From: a virus
Reading direction: 5' to 3' (one strand)
DNA length: 64,000 nt
Virus record (IMG/VR): IMGVR_UViG_3300021961_000026
Coordinates: 1 to 64,000 of that record
How positions within the stretch are numbered: the first letter of the stretch is position 1; each line of letters begins with the position of its first letter. This document shows, in pieces, positions 1-7,046 of the stretch. The position numbers were made by a program, and so were the translations under genes. The notes under the pieces were generated by a model. The model worked only from the letters and a program-made list of their open reading frames with translations, ran no database searches and was not told the origin of the DNA.

Positions 1-31
1 TTGCCAAGAAAATCATCATTTGAAATAGCAT
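1..31 (-). CDS. start of a minus-strand gene cut by the window edge
   Basis: An ATG at 31-29 on the minus strand follows a GGAG ribosome-binding site about 7 nt upstream and stays open to the window edge (first ten codons read MLFQMMIFLA). Only the hydrophobic start is visible, so no function can be given. It would lie downstream of the lysin gene, beyond that gene's terminator. Confidence 0.35.
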   Translation of the reverse strand, partial: MLFQMMIFLA

Positions 32-124
32 TATTTTCTCCTTTATTAAACTATTTTATAATTAGCACAAAGGGCTATTGATTCCCCTATTTTGGAATTA
101 GCAAAATATATTTTATTGAATTAA

Positions 125-155
125 AAAACAGGGATCCCATTGGAACCCCTGTTTT
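125..155 (-). terminator. terminator of the lysin gene
   Basis: A 9-bp perfect inverted repeat (AAAACAGGG at 125-133, CCCTGTTTT at 147-155) lies just past the stop codon of the lysin gene. Read on the minus strand the stem runs into a T run, as in an intrinsic terminator. Confidence 0.65.
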
Positions 156-189
156 CTAAGAATTTTATATTATATTTTATTATTAATTA

Positions 190-996
190 CTACCAGGTTC
201 TTACACTCCAGTTACCCAACCTAGAGGTTGTGTTGTGTAGAATCCAGCTAGCAAAGTAGGCATTGACTTGTGGATCCATAAGATCCTTTGAGTCATGTGC
301 CGTTTCTCTTTTGAGGGTACCAAACCATGATGAATTGATCTGTAGTAGACCACTATCGTAGGTACCATTCTGGTTGAGCGTCCAGACTATTTTTCCATTT
401 TTCCATTTGGCGTTAATAGCTCCAGGATTACACCTAGATTCACGCCAAGCAATGTAGGAAAATACCTGTACTGGAAGTCCATATTTTGCAAATAACTTTG
501 CAAATCGTGGACAATAATTAGCTTCATCTGTAGGCAGATTAACTGTATATGTAGTCTTCCAGTAAGAGTCTAGTTTATTTGTTCGAATACATGACCAGTT
601 TTTATATCCTAAAGGATTGGTTCGCTTACCTTGTGGGGATTTCCATCCCAATACAGCAATGCGATTAGCAATTAGGATCTGCTCGAACTTGGTAGCTTTA
701 TCAGGAGAAGAAGCAAATTGCTCTCCTCCATACATCTCCCAAGTTCCTTGGTCAGCATCTCCTTGTTTGCCATTGGTCATTATTCTTAACCCACCTGCTA
801 ACATACCATCCTTACGCCAATTAACTTGGTCTTGTGACTGACCTGATTCACAGGCAGCCACTTGATCCCAGTACTTGACTGTTGCCCCCATTTTAAAGCT
901 AACAAGTTTCCAAGCTTGAGCTTTAACTGGAGTTGGAATTTGTATGATTGTAAGTGCACAGATAGCGGTTATCAGTGCATGTCCTATTTTGCGCAT
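190..996 (-). CDS. exported two-domain peptidoglycan hydrolase (Rpf-like plus lysozyme-like)
   Basis: This 268-aa protein probably cleaves host cell-wall glycan strands. Residues 1-26 look like a signal peptide with a basic start, a hydrophobic core and an AQA end. Residues about 42-135 resemble the Rpf/transglycosylase-like domain: WDQVAACESG with its catalytic-type Glu, a GTWEMYGG strand and a late Cys. Residues about 165-262 resemble a lysozyme/SLT fold, with WRESRCNPGA and SGLLQINSSWFG. The start is supported by GAAAGGAG about 7 nt upstream. A small membrane ORF overlaps its 5' end, as in lysis cassettes. Rpf domains are typical of Actinobacteria, which is the best host clue here. A virion-associated or superinfection role is possible instead of lysis. 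Confidence 0.8.
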   Translation of the reverse strand: MRKIGHALITAICALTIIQIPTPVKAQAWKLVSFKMGATVKYWDQVAACESGQSQDQVNWRKDGMLAGGLRIMTNGKQGDADQGTWEMYGGEQFASSPDKATKFEQILIANRIAVLGWKSPQGKRTNPLGYKNWSCIRTNKLDSYWKTTYTVNLPTDEANYCPRFAKLFAKYGLPVQVFSYIAWRESRCNPGAINAKWKNGKIVWTLNQNGTYDSGLLQINSSWFGTLKRETAHDSKDLMDPQVNAYFASWILHNTTSRLGNWSVRTW

Positions 997-1088
997 CGTG
1001 TTCGCTCCTTTCGTCTGTTTCTGCTAGTCAATAGACCGACTAGCATTATCATCGCGCAGGTTGCGAAACCGAAGATGTACGGACACAT
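984..1088 (-). CDS. 34-aa membrane peptide, possible holin
   Basis: A short ORF begins with MCPYIFGFATCAMIMLVGLL, one likely transmembrane helix, and ends in a strongly basic tail (RNRRKERTR). It overlaps the start of the lysin gene by 13 nt in another frame. Helix plus basic tail next to an endolysin is what small holins look like, but no clear ribosome-binding site is visible and no sequence family is recognised. It could also be a chance ORF. Confidence 0.4.
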   Translation of the reverse strand: MCPYIFGFATCAMIMLVGLLTSRNRRKERTRCAK

Positions 1089-1229
1089 ACGAGATGCCCG
1101 TCACAAGTTGGCAGTTGGTTTGCCTCTCCGACTTCACAGTATTACTGTTACGTAGGGGATTCTACCCCCTGCCCAGATGTTCCGGGCATGGTGATTATTC
1201 TATCATTATTTTGGTGGTGTAACAAGTGC

Positions 1230-1397
1230 TTATTCAGCGGATTTCTCCTTGTTTGAGTTTGTAGCAAGATGCTCACGCAAAAGTTTAATTTCATCTGCAA
1301 CTTCTGCGAGGCGATTGGATATAAGAACAAGAGCCTTCAAGTGAAGGTTAGTTGTATCTTTATCAGATTCTGGCAAAGAGTTTTTTTTCTTTGGCAT
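1230..1397 (-). CDS. small hypothetical protein, 55 aa
   Basis: The ATG at 1397 has AAAGGAT 6 nt upstream, so I prefer it to the in-frame start 18 nt earlier. The product begins MPKKKNSLPE and then forms a predicted amphipathic, coiled-coil-like helix (LKALVLISNRLAEVADEIKL). No family is recognised. Confidence 0.55.
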   Translation of the reverse strand: MPKKKNSLPESDKDTTNLHLKALVLISNRLAEVADEIKLLREHLATNSNKEKSAE

Positions 1398-1477
1398 CTG
1401 ATGATCCTTTCGCACAAACTATTATATTTTATTATTTACTCAAATAGGCTTTGGCCTTTGAATAAACAGCTCTGCGC

Positions 1478-1500
1478 TTATCGTCCACGATAGACGATAA
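1478..1500. repeat. 8-bp perfect inverted repeat
   Basis: TTATCGTC at 1478-1485 and GACGATAA at 1493-1500 flank a 7-nt spacer between two minus-strand genes. No T run follows on either strand, so an operator or RNA hairpin is more likely than a terminator. Confidence 0.4.
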
Positions 1501-1529
1501 CACAAATAGTACCATTATTATGGTTAAAT

Positions 1530-1778
1530 TTAATTATTTTCCCACTCTTCATCAGTCATAGATGATGCTGAAAGAGTAGTAGTTGACGTGACGTCAGTGT
1601 TGATCAGGTAAGTTCCATAGGAAACCTGAGAAAACTTGGAAGGGTTTGCCTTGATGTAGTTCAGAAGAGTCGGCAGTGAACAGCCGATTTCATCACACAT
1701 CTCTTTGGTGGCAAAGGACTTTCCAACATTAGAAGAAACAAAGTTCTCAATGGCTGGCGTTTTGCTTGGCTTTGGCAT
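1530..1778 (-). CDS. 82-aa protein with a possible helix-turn-helix
   Basis: The start codon has AAGGAT about 7 nt upstream. The middle (KEMCDEIGCSLPTLLNYIKAN) reads like a helix-turn-helix in which one helix selects and the next binds DNA. The C-terminus is Ser/Thr-rich and then acidic. A good sigma70-like promoter with an overlapping palindrome lies upstream, which would suit an autoregulated small DNA-binding protein. The function is inferred from the sequence pattern only. Confidence 0.6.
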   Translation of the reverse strand: MPKPSKTPAIENFVSSNVGKSFATKEMCDEIGCSLPTLLNYIKANPSKFSQVSYGTYLINTDVTSTTTLSASSMTDEEWENN

Positions 1779-1847
1779 TTTATATCCTTTTTAATAGTAG
1801 TTTTTGGTATATAAAGGTATATAAATTTATTACCTTTACAAAGAATA

Positions 1848-1875
1848 ATTATAGCATATAATTAACTTTTGTAAA
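1848..1875 (-). promoter_or_regulatory. sigma70-like promoter
   Basis: On the minus strand TTTACA (1875-1870) and TATAAT (1853-1848) are separated by 16 nt. It points at the gene that starts at 1778. Confidence 0.6.
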
Positions 1876-1878
1876 GTT
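1864..1878. promoter_or_regulatory. palindrome over the -35 box, candidate operator
   Basis: AACTTT-TGT-AAAGTT is a perfect 6+3+6 palindrome covering the -35 element of the promoter at 1848-1875. That position suits a repressor site, perhaps for the HTH-like product of the same gene. Confidence 0.45.
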
Positions 1879-1955
1879 AGCATTACAAATCATATATTAT
1901 ATATGTACAATGAACTGTACAAGGTATATAATATTTGATTGTCAACAATTTTGAA

Positions 1956-2432
1956 TTAAATTGAAGAGCGTTTACTGGTCCTTGCAGGATCAGTAGAGTA
2001 CAAGACATGGGTTGATTGGTCATCATAGCGTTCAATAATAATTGATTTCTTACCGTCGAAATAGTCCGTTGTTCGGACCAATCCGACATAAGAAAATTTA
2101 TTATTAGAGTTGTCTACGATCCAGGTGATTCTAGTATCATCACCTTGGGATCGAGCTCGAATGATGTCCAGTGAAGCACCCGATGTTTTATTTAAGTTTT
2201 GAGTGATCCAAAGAAAGTTATATCCATTTTCATTAGGCAATATTGCCGATGAGTATCCTTCATGTGAAGGAAGATATACCTGATATTCTTTAGACCTGTA
2301 TATAATAGATTTGTCGCGATTCCATAGACCATGATGTACATCCAAAATTGGCTGAACATGGTCAGGAATTGGTGGAGCTGGAGCCTCCATAAAGTCATAT
2401 GGATACTCAGCGTTTTCGACTTTGATCATCAT
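1956..2432 (-). CDS. hypothetical protein, 158 aa
   Basis: The start at 2432 (MMIKVENAEY) has AGGAG about 10 nt upstream. The N-terminus carries a proline-rich stretch (APAPPIP), followed by probable beta strands. The C-terminus is basic and Ser/Thr-rich. No domain is recognised. No CGG arginine codon was seen in it. Confidence 0.6.
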   Translation of the reverse strand: MMIKVENAEYPYDFMEAPAPPIPDHVQPILDVHHGLWNRDKSIIYRSKEYQVYLPSHEGYSSAILPNENGYNFLWITQNLNKTSGASLDIIRARSQGDDTRITWIVDNSNNKFSYVGLVRTTDYFDGKKSIIIERYDDQSTHVLYSTDPARTSKRSSI

Positions 2433-2454
2433 GTAGAATAGACTCCTGCCTTTT

Positions 2455-2615
2455 TAAAAAAAGTCCGTGCAAGTCTGGACGCTAAGATGGGTACGTGGGG
2501 GATTTCCATCTAGCGGAGTCTGTCGTAATTTGGGGAAAGAAGACATTAGACTCATACAGAATTAAAGGAGTAATTCTGTACCCAGATCTTACAGGGATCC
2601 GACAATTAAATTGTC
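2455..2615 (-). ncRNA. structured intergenic segment, possible small RNA or leader
   Basis: Three inverted repeats crowd this gap: CGCTA-GATGG/CCATC-TAGCG (2480-2515, one bulged A), a perfect 10-bp stem TACAGAATTA/TAATTCTGTA (2555-2580) whose 6-nt loop is AAGGAG, and GACAATT/AATTGTC (2601-2615) over the stop codon of the upstream gene. On the minus strand the segment ends in GTCC...GGAC followed by seven Ts (2455-2480), resembling a terminator. It may be a leader of the 2432 gene or a separate small RNA. Confidence 0.35.
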
Positions 2616-3145
2616 AGATTTTTGAACTGGCTGTTAACTGCGTTGAGCTTCAAGGCTGGTGCAGCCTTTTTGCGTACAGCAGGAGTAAGCTTTCTTGCTG
2701 TAATTTGGGTCATCTGAACGATGGTGTCAGAGTTCAAGTTGGGTGCAGTGACCTCAACTGTAGAACCTGATTCACGCATACGATTGATGACGTTACGAAG
2801 GCAAGCAGATGTGCAGTTGCCAAGCTTAAGAAGCTCTTTAACTGTACGGGGCTTGCCGTCAAGAATAATCGACATGAGGTAAGCAGGCTTGCCAACAGGT
2901 GTCTTATTGCTTGCAGGATAGACAAACAGCGAAGAAACATAGTCTCTTTGATGCTTGGTAAGCTCAGAAGAAACAGGCTTATTGAACTTGCTGGTCTTTA
3001 CGATAGAATGCTGATTCTCAAGATCCTTACGGATTTGGATATCAACATTCTTGATCTGACCGAAAGTCTCAAGAAAAGCATTGATTTCTCCTGAGGTTCC
3101 TTCAGCTGTAAAGCTGATTTTGTTTAACTCAAATGAAAGTATCAT
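2606..3145 (-). CDS. hypothetical protein with HTH-like segment, 179 aa
   Basis: It is the last gene of a three-gene minus-strand run, and its start overlaps the upstream stop by 4 nt (ATGA), which implies translational coupling. Residues about 99-130 (TVKELLKLGNCTSACLRNVI) look like a winged or plain helix-turn-helix. The C-terminal 40 residues are basic. A DNA-binding role is an inference. Confidence 0.6.
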   Translation of the reverse strand: MILSFELNKISFTAEGTSGEINAFLETFGQIKNVDIQIRKDLENQHSIVKTSKFNKPVSSELTKHQRDYVSSLFVYPASNKTPVGKPAYLMSIILDGKPRTVKELLKLGNCTSACLRNVINRMRESGSTVEVTAPNLNSDTIVQMTQITARKLTPAVRKKAAPALKLNAVNSQFKNLTI

Positions 3146-3333
3146 TGGTTATCCTTAAGTTTGATGGTGTTAAGAATATTGGAGGATATATTAATATTAT
3201 TGGCAATATTTAGAATTTCCTCATCTAGAGATTTTGATGTTGCTTTAAGCAGCATCTTTTGTCTAGCTAGATAAGCTTCTAGAGAATTGCCTATTACTTT
3301 AATCTCTTCATCTGTAAATGTCAATCTTTTCAT
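3142..3333 (-). CDS. small hypothetical protein, 63 aa
   Basis: It starts MKRLTFTDEEIKVIG and is largely helical. It sits 2 nt after one gene and overlaps the next by 4 nt, so it is part of a tight operon. No family is recognised. Confidence 0.6.
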   Translation of the reverse strand: MKRLTFTDEEIKVIGNSLEAYLARQKMLLKATSKSLDEEILNIANNINISSNILNTIKLKDNQ

Positions 3334-3335
3334 TT

Positions 3336-3707
3336 TCAGATAGAAAGAGACTTAAAGGATTTTGGATACATTGAGATATTAATAGAGATATTGGTAGCTC
3401 CACGACGCATGTAGAAAATGCGTCCGTCAGAAAGCTCCCAAATCCTCTTAGATTTTGGCTCAATGAGATCGCCGGAAATTATGGTTTTTGGACTACCATC
3501 CACAGCATGGATAATAGCCCAACCCACTGAAGTGGAAGGAACCTTAATTCCGTACTTAGATGCTCTGACTCCATAGAAGTCAAGAAGCTCTCCAGTTTTA
3601 CGCTGTGCTTGAATGACAGGTTTGGTATATGTAGAATCTACAGTGCCGTCTTCGTTACGCTTGTAGAGAATGAAGTAGCAATCTTTCCAGTTTGCCGGAA
3701 GTGACAT
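3336..3707 (-). CDS. hypothetical protein, 123 aa
   Basis: AGGAG lies about 9 nt before the ATG. The product is a mixed alpha/beta, probably cytoplasmic protein (begins MSLPANWKDCYFILYKRNED) of unknown function. It heads the operon 3707-2606 and lies downstream of the tRNA-Arg gene on the same strand, so it may be transcribed with the tRNA. Confidence 0.6.
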   Translation of the reverse strand: MSLPANWKDCYFILYKRNEDGTVDSTYTKPVIQAQRKTGELLDFYGVRASKYGIKVPSTSVGWAIIHAVDGSPKTIISGDLIEPKSKRIWELSDGRIFYMRRGATNISINISMYPKSFKSLSI

Positions 3708-3785
3708 GTTATTTTAACTCCTCGTGTGTATAGAAGTATATGAAGGGTTAACTATAAGTTCCCCTATTTTTAGTTATCATTATTG

Positions 3786-3858
3786 TGCCCTGAGTAGGAG
3801 TCGAACCTACGACCTGCGGATTAGAAGTCCGTTGCTCTATCCTCTGAGCTATCAGGGC
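3786..3858 (-). tRNA. tRNA-Arg (anticodon UCU)
   Basis: On the minus strand acceptor GCCCTGA pairs with TCAGGGC, followed by an A discriminator base. The D arm (GCTC..GAGC), the anticodon loop CTTCTAA with anticodon TCT, and the T arm GTAGG-TTCGACT-CCTAC are all present. The CCA end is not encoded. It reads AGA/AGG, the arginine codons preferred by the AT-rich + strand genes. Confidence 0.95.
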
Positions 3859-3859
3859 A

Positions 3860-4271
3860 AAATCTTTACAATTTCGCCGCAAAATGAATTTTTAGTTAGT
3901 CATTATTTAGAATTATATATAGATAGAAGATATATAGAAGTAAGTAAGTATGTATAGAGGGGATAGAGTGCTTAGTCAGACCTATCCCCATTGTCTCCCA
4001 TTTCTCCCCACTATGTAGTTATTTGGTGTTATGTAAACACCTAAATAGTTAGAAACATATCTATTTCATATCTATTTCATATGGGTGCCCCCCTAGAAGG
4101 TAGTGTATTTTTATTTTTAATAACATTATTAGTTATATAGGGTACACAGATGTACATGATATGTACGCTGTACTGTACCTATTCTTATAGTGAGACTGTA
4201 TTATTATTATCTATATAGATAGAGAGATACATTGTATGTATCTATATATATAGAAGTATCCCTATAAAGAG
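3860..4271. other. AT-rich noncoding stretch
   Basis: No supported gene was found. It holds a hairpin GGTGTT/AACACC (4025-4041) and a cluster of GTAC-centred dyads around 4140-4180. Similar TGTAC dyads occur near 1905-1925, so a shared regulator site is conceivable. Confidence 0.4.
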
Positions 4272-4328
4272 AGTGGGAGTACCCTGCTGGCTCAGCCACC
4301 ACCTAACTGAGTTCTGGATACTCCCACT
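4272..4328 (-). terminator. two-tier hairpin after the HicA-like gene
   Basis: A perfect 10-bp outer stem (AGTGGGAGTA 4272-4281, TACTCCCACT 4319-4328) encloses an inner CTCAG/CTGAG stem (4291-4311). It lies just past the stop codon at 4342, and on the minus strand it is followed by CTCTTTATAG. This is a terminator-like position with a weak T tail, so it could also be a structured RNA. Confidence 0.45.
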
Positions 4329-4341
4329 GGGGATACAAGAT

Positions 4342-4557
4342 CTATATATGGATCTCTATATTATAATATTTTTTAAAGTCACGGCGCATTGGATGCAAAG
4401 CTGATTCCGTGCCATGAGTCGTGTAAATTGGGCCACCTATAGTTGAGGGAGGGATAATCCGATAGGATCCCGATTTACGTTGGTCCACTACAAAACCTAG
4501 TCTTATCAATTCTGATAATACTCTTTTCATAGATTTAGACTGATGCTGCCGAGGCAT
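4342..4557 (-). CDS. HicA-like small protein, 71 aa
   Basis: AAGGAGG lies 7-8 nt before the ATG. After a basic start, the order helix (VLSELIRLGFVV), strand (SGSYRIIPP), strand (GPIYTTHGT) and C-terminal helix (MRRDFKKYYNI) resembles the HicA/YcfA double-stranded-RNA-binding toxin fold. That family usually has a conserved His in the strand region; a TTHGT His is present. No HicB-like antitoxin gene is next to it, so a toxin role is uncertain. Confidence 0.55.
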   Translation of the reverse strand: MPRQHQSKSMKRVLSELIRLGFVVDQRKSGSYRIIPPSTIGGPIYTTHGTESALHPMRRDFKKYYNIEIHI

Positions 4558-4607
4558 CTTTGTTATCCTCCTTATATAGACTATGTCTTATATCCTTACA
4601 AGTATAG

Positions 4608-4637
4608 AGTATAACATGCTATGGGATTAATATGCAA
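4608..4637 (-). promoter_or_regulatory. sigma70-like promoter of the HicA-like gene
   Basis: On the minus strand TTGCAT (4637-4632) and TATACT (4613-4608) are 18 nt apart, about 50 nt upstream of the start at 4557. Confidence 0.5.
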
Positions 4638-4671
4638 CTCAGCAATCAACAATTTATGATCTTTTTTGTGG

Positions 4672-4703
4672 CCGGCAATTAGAATCAGAAAGCTTCTTGC
4701 CGG
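4672..4703. repeat. 7-bp inverted repeat CCGGCAA/TTGCCGG
   Basis: CCGGCAA (4672-4678) and TTGCCGG (4697-4703) can form a GC-rich stem in an otherwise AT-rich gap. There is no downstream T run on either strand. Confidence 0.4.
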
Positions 4704-4712
4704 GATCACCTA

Positions 4713-4804
4713 ATTTTCGGTAATCTAAGGCCTAAATTAAAAATAATTTATATGCCATTCTTACTCGAAAATTTTCGGTGATCAAAGGACTAAAAATAAA
4801 AAAT
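4713..4804. repeat. pair of diverged direct repeats
   Basis: ATTTTCGGTAATCTAAGGCC (from 4713) and ATTTTCGGTGATCAAAGGAC (from 4771) are two copies of a roughly 33-nt unit ending in CTAAA plus an A-rich tail. The GGTNANC-NAAGG-CTA order recalls the CTACCCATAA elements at 8-13 kb, where GGTAACC often stands before the box. Confidence 0.5.
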
Positions 4805-4880
4805 CTATTATGTATATCTATATATAGAATACAGACATACATAATAGAGATGTTATTGAATTAGCTAAAAAAGATTTTAA

Positions 4881-5000
4881 TGGTGGAGACGGTAGGACTC
4901 GAACCTACTATAAGTTATATATAGACTTATTAAGCGGAATGGCATATAACTATTGTTGTATGCGGGTGTCTATCTTTAACTTACATTCCAATACATCCCC
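4881..5000 (-). ncRNA. 120-nt tRNA-like (or tmRNA-like) RNA with encoded CCA
   Basis: The minus strand ends with a perfect T arm (GTAGG-TTCGAGT-CCTAC), acceptor strand CGTCTCC, an A and a genomic CCA. GGGGATG at 5000-4994 pairs with that acceptor using two G-U pairs. The 84 nt between are too long for a normal cloverleaf and too short for a known tmRNA with a tag. Competing folds exist: GGAATG/CATTCC; TAAGTTA/TAACTTA with ATAGAC/GTCTAT; or TATTG/CAATA plus an 8-bp AGTTATAT/ATATAACT arm whose loop contains TTCCGC. No tag reading frame was identified. It may be an aberrant tRNA, a reduced tmRNA or a novel tRNA mimic. Confidence 0.55.
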
Positions 5001-5042
5001 GGGGGGTGAGCCTTTTGACGTCATGCTCAGGACGTAGAAACC

Positions 5043-6101
5043 TTAGAAGGGTTTCTGAGTGGTGTCAATTGCAGCAGAGCTTGCTGCGAAGGACTCGCTT
5101 GGCTTGCGATCCGAGTTGCTCCACACATCGAAGTCCACTTGCTGGTCTCCGACGAGTGTGCTCCAACGGCCACAACCGATGTTTTGTGCATCGATTTTTA
5201 CCAGTTCAGCTCCAGTAGAAGCATCACGACGACGTGTTGCACCTGAGATGGAGTTGAAGAAGGTATTTGCCATAGTACGCTCATTCTTGATTGCAGTGGC
5301 AATTTCTTTGGTGCGTTCCTGCGACAGACCATCTTTTTGAAGTTCTGCTTCCAGACCCAGAATCATGGTGTTGTGGCTCCATACGCGCTTGAAGTTTTCA
5401 AAGATTGCATCTGGCAAATCGATGAATCCATGACCATACTTCTTGCCCATTACAGACTGGCTGCGATCTGCAGGAACCATCTCAAAGGAAAGAACCTTGA
5501 GAGCGTCTGTCTTGTTGAAGTCGTATGCGATATGGAATCGTGGTGACATGCGGACGGATTCAATGTCGTCTTGTGCACCGGCAAGCTTGAACTGCTCAAC
5601 TGCGTGACGGAAGCCATCTTCTTTGGCACCCATGTGCTGAAGGAACATGCTCATTCCACCGTTGAGACGAACGCCACAGTCGTACATCTTTTGACGAACG
5701 AGTGCGTCAAATTCTGCATCGGTTGCATCGTCTGGTCGCGCAAGGAGGTCTTCCTTGATCAAGCCGAAGAGGAAGTCTTCCATGGTCACGATCTTGCCAT
5801 CAAGCTCAAGCTCAATGTCGATGTGAATGTTACGGAAGGCAAGGCCAACGACTTGGCTGATGCGTGCTTCGCGGTTAGGTGTTGCAGCAACATCGTGCTC
5901 ACGAACCGTGATACGGTGCCATTCAGCATTCCGAAGTGTTGCCCACGTGGGAATCTGAATGCCATTGAGCGAACCAGGCACCTTGACACGCTTGTTGAGC
6001 GTGAGGGTGGTGTTGGTGCTCTTGCGACCAAAGTTATCGACATCTTCTGCCGAAATCTTGGTGAGGTTGTTTGCTGCTGTGATTTTCTGAAGTGTACTCA
6101 T
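5043..6101 (-). CDS. hypothetical protein, 352 aa, ending KPF
   Basis: AAGGACC precedes the ATG by about 8 nt. The protein is soluble and mixed alpha/beta and is not recognised. Its C-terminus is a Ser/Ala-rich linker ending IDTTQKPF, reminiscent of the exposed tail of SSB-type proteins; the protein at 7503-7994 also ends in KPF. Codon use is more GC-rich than in the right arm, and an in-frame CGG (5933-5931) is read as ordinary Arg with no break in frame. A DNA-metabolism role is a guess. Confidence 0.65.
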   Translation of the reverse strand: MSTLQKITAANNLTKISAEDVDNFGRKSTNTTLTLNKRVKVPGSLNGIQIPTWATLRNAEWHRITVREHDVAATPNREARISQVVGLAFRNIHIDIELELDGKIVTMEDFLFGLIKEDLLARPDDATDAEFDALVRQKMYDCGVRLNGGMSMFLQHMGAKEDGFRHAVEQFKLAGAQDDIESVRMSPRFHIAYDFNKTDALKVLSFEMVPADRSQSVMGKKYGHGFIDLPDAIFENFKRVWSHNTMILGLEAELQKDGLSQERTKEIATAIKNERTMANTFFNSISGATRRRDASTGAELVKIDAQNIGCGRWSTLVGDQQVDFDVWSNSDRKPSESFAASSAAIDTTQKPF

Positions 6102-6112
6102 GTTTATGGTCC

Positions 6113-6337
6113 TTATTGTGTGATATTGGAGTTGGTTGTAATTACTTCAGGGGTTAGTGCTTCCACTCCCCCTATTTTCTGGGTTTCCTTGTTAGGAATT
6201 TCATTCCGGAATCCATTGACGAACTCTTCCTTTGCGGTTGAGAACTTGTTTCCGGTCTTTGAAGGTGTTTCCTTCAAAACTTTGAGGGTTTTTCCTGTGA
6301 ATTTACCTACAGACCCTGCGAGATTCTTCGGCTTCAT
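6113..6337 (-). CDS. small basic hypothetical protein, 74 aa
   Basis: GGAG lies 8 nt before the ATG. The N-terminal half is Lys-rich (MKPKNLAGSVGKFTGKTLKV) and the C-terminal half is polar. It ends a run of seven small genes going back to 7258. No family is recognised. Confidence 0.55.
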   Translation of the reverse strand: MKPKNLAGSVGKFTGKTLKVLKETPSKTGNKFSTAKEEFVNGFRNEIPNKETQKIGGVEALTPEVITTNSNITQ

Positions 6338-6355
6338 TTTGAATTTCTCCTTTGT

Positions 6356-6418
6356 TTAGTTTTCGCCAAATAATGAATCAATTAATTCTGCAATTAAATC
6401 GAATAGCCATTCGAACAA
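6356..6418 (-). CDS. 20-aa amphipathic peptide
   Basis: A TTG start at 6418 follows GAAAGGAG by 5 nt and gives a 20-residue peptide rich in Phe/Leu/Ile on one face and Asp/Glu on the other (FEWLFDLIAELIDSLFGEN after the initiator). The strong ribosome-binding site and the amphipathic helix suggest a real membrane-active or protein-binding peptide. It is too short for any family call. Confidence 0.4.
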   Translation of the reverse strand: MFEWLFDLIAELIDSLFGEN

Positions 6419-6462
6419 TTGGTCTCCTTTCCCCTATTTTCGAATAAGTCAGACGTAGGATT

Positions 6463-6663
6463 TTACGCTGCTTGGTTCGTTTCGTTTAGAATGTCAACTG
6501 CTTCTTGCAGTTTCCAATCGTAGGGATAGTTGCCTTGTTCGTAGCGAATGGTTTCTTTCCAGTACTTGCGACGATGCTCTTGAACGAGCAAGAGTACCGC
6601 AGCAAGTGTGTTACATGCCATGATTACAGTCATGGAGAGAATTAAAATGATGTTATCATTCAT
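6463..6663 (-). CDS. single-pass membrane protein, 66 aa
   Basis: The ATG at 6663 has AAGGAG 7 nt upstream; an in-frame start 51 nt earlier lacks one. Residues about 3-28 form a transmembrane helix (IILILSMTVIMACNTLAAVL), followed by a basic cytoplasmic tail (EHRRKYWKE). It lies 1 nt past the neighbouring 28-aa membrane peptide. The function is unknown. Confidence 0.6.
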   Translation of the reverse strand: MNDNIILILSMTVIMACNTLAAVLLLVQEHRRKYWKETIRYEQGNYPYDWKLQEAVDILNETNQAA

Positions 6664-6664
6664 T

Positions 6665-6751
6665 TTATTTTCTCCTTGTGACAAGTCTATTGCCAGTGTA
6701 CAAGCCAATGACAAAGCAGACAGTTGTAACTGCTACTTTTAGTTTAGACAT
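6665..6751 (-). CDS. 28-aa membrane peptide
   Basis: AGGAGG lies 6 nt before the ATG at 6751. The product MSKLKVAVTTVCFVIGLYTG continues to a basic end (NRLVTRRK): one short transmembrane helix with positive ends. Its 5' end overlaps the previous gene and its stop abuts the next start, so it is embedded in the operon. Confidence 0.5.
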   Translation of the reverse strand: MSKLKVAVTTVCFVIGLYTGNRLVTRRK

Positions 6752-7046
6752 TTTGTTCCTCCTGATTTTTATAGAAGTTGTAGTTCCATACTTTCATGGA
6801 CTGAGTTTTATAATGCTCTTGATAATGAGCACAGTTGTGCTTGTTATCTTGGATGTATTGCGCATTAAGCGAGACATCGATCTTGGGAGCGTTTGCTGAA
6901 GTGAAATCGATGGAAAGTACCGTATTGCTGTTCTTCCACATCCAAATGTGAGCTTGGCCCCCATTGAAATGGAGTAATCGTCCTTCATCAACAGCGATGT
7001 CGAAGATGTCGCCGGCATCAATGAAAGCTTGAACATTAGTAGTCAT
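6744..7046 (-). CDS. hypothetical protein, 100 aa
   Basis: AAGGAG lies 7 nt before the ATG. The product is an acidic, aromatic-rich beta protein (RLLHFNGGQAHIWMWKN) and is not recognised. Both ends overlap neighbouring small genes. Confidence 0.6.
   Translation of the reverse strand: MTTNVQAFIDAGDIFDIAVDEGRLLHFNGGQAHIWMWKNSNTVLSIDFTSANAPKIDVSLNAQYIQDNKHNCAHYQEHYKTQSMKVWNYNFYKNQEEQNV

Noticed and set aside
4342-4557. A complete HicAB toxin-antitoxin pair
   Set aside because: Only the HicA-like member is present; no HicB-like gene is adjacent on either strand.
5786-6043. A +1 shift at CGG 5933 in the 352-aa gene
   Set aside because: Frame 0 continues as a natural sequence to a normal stop, while the +1 reading looks like a shadow frame.
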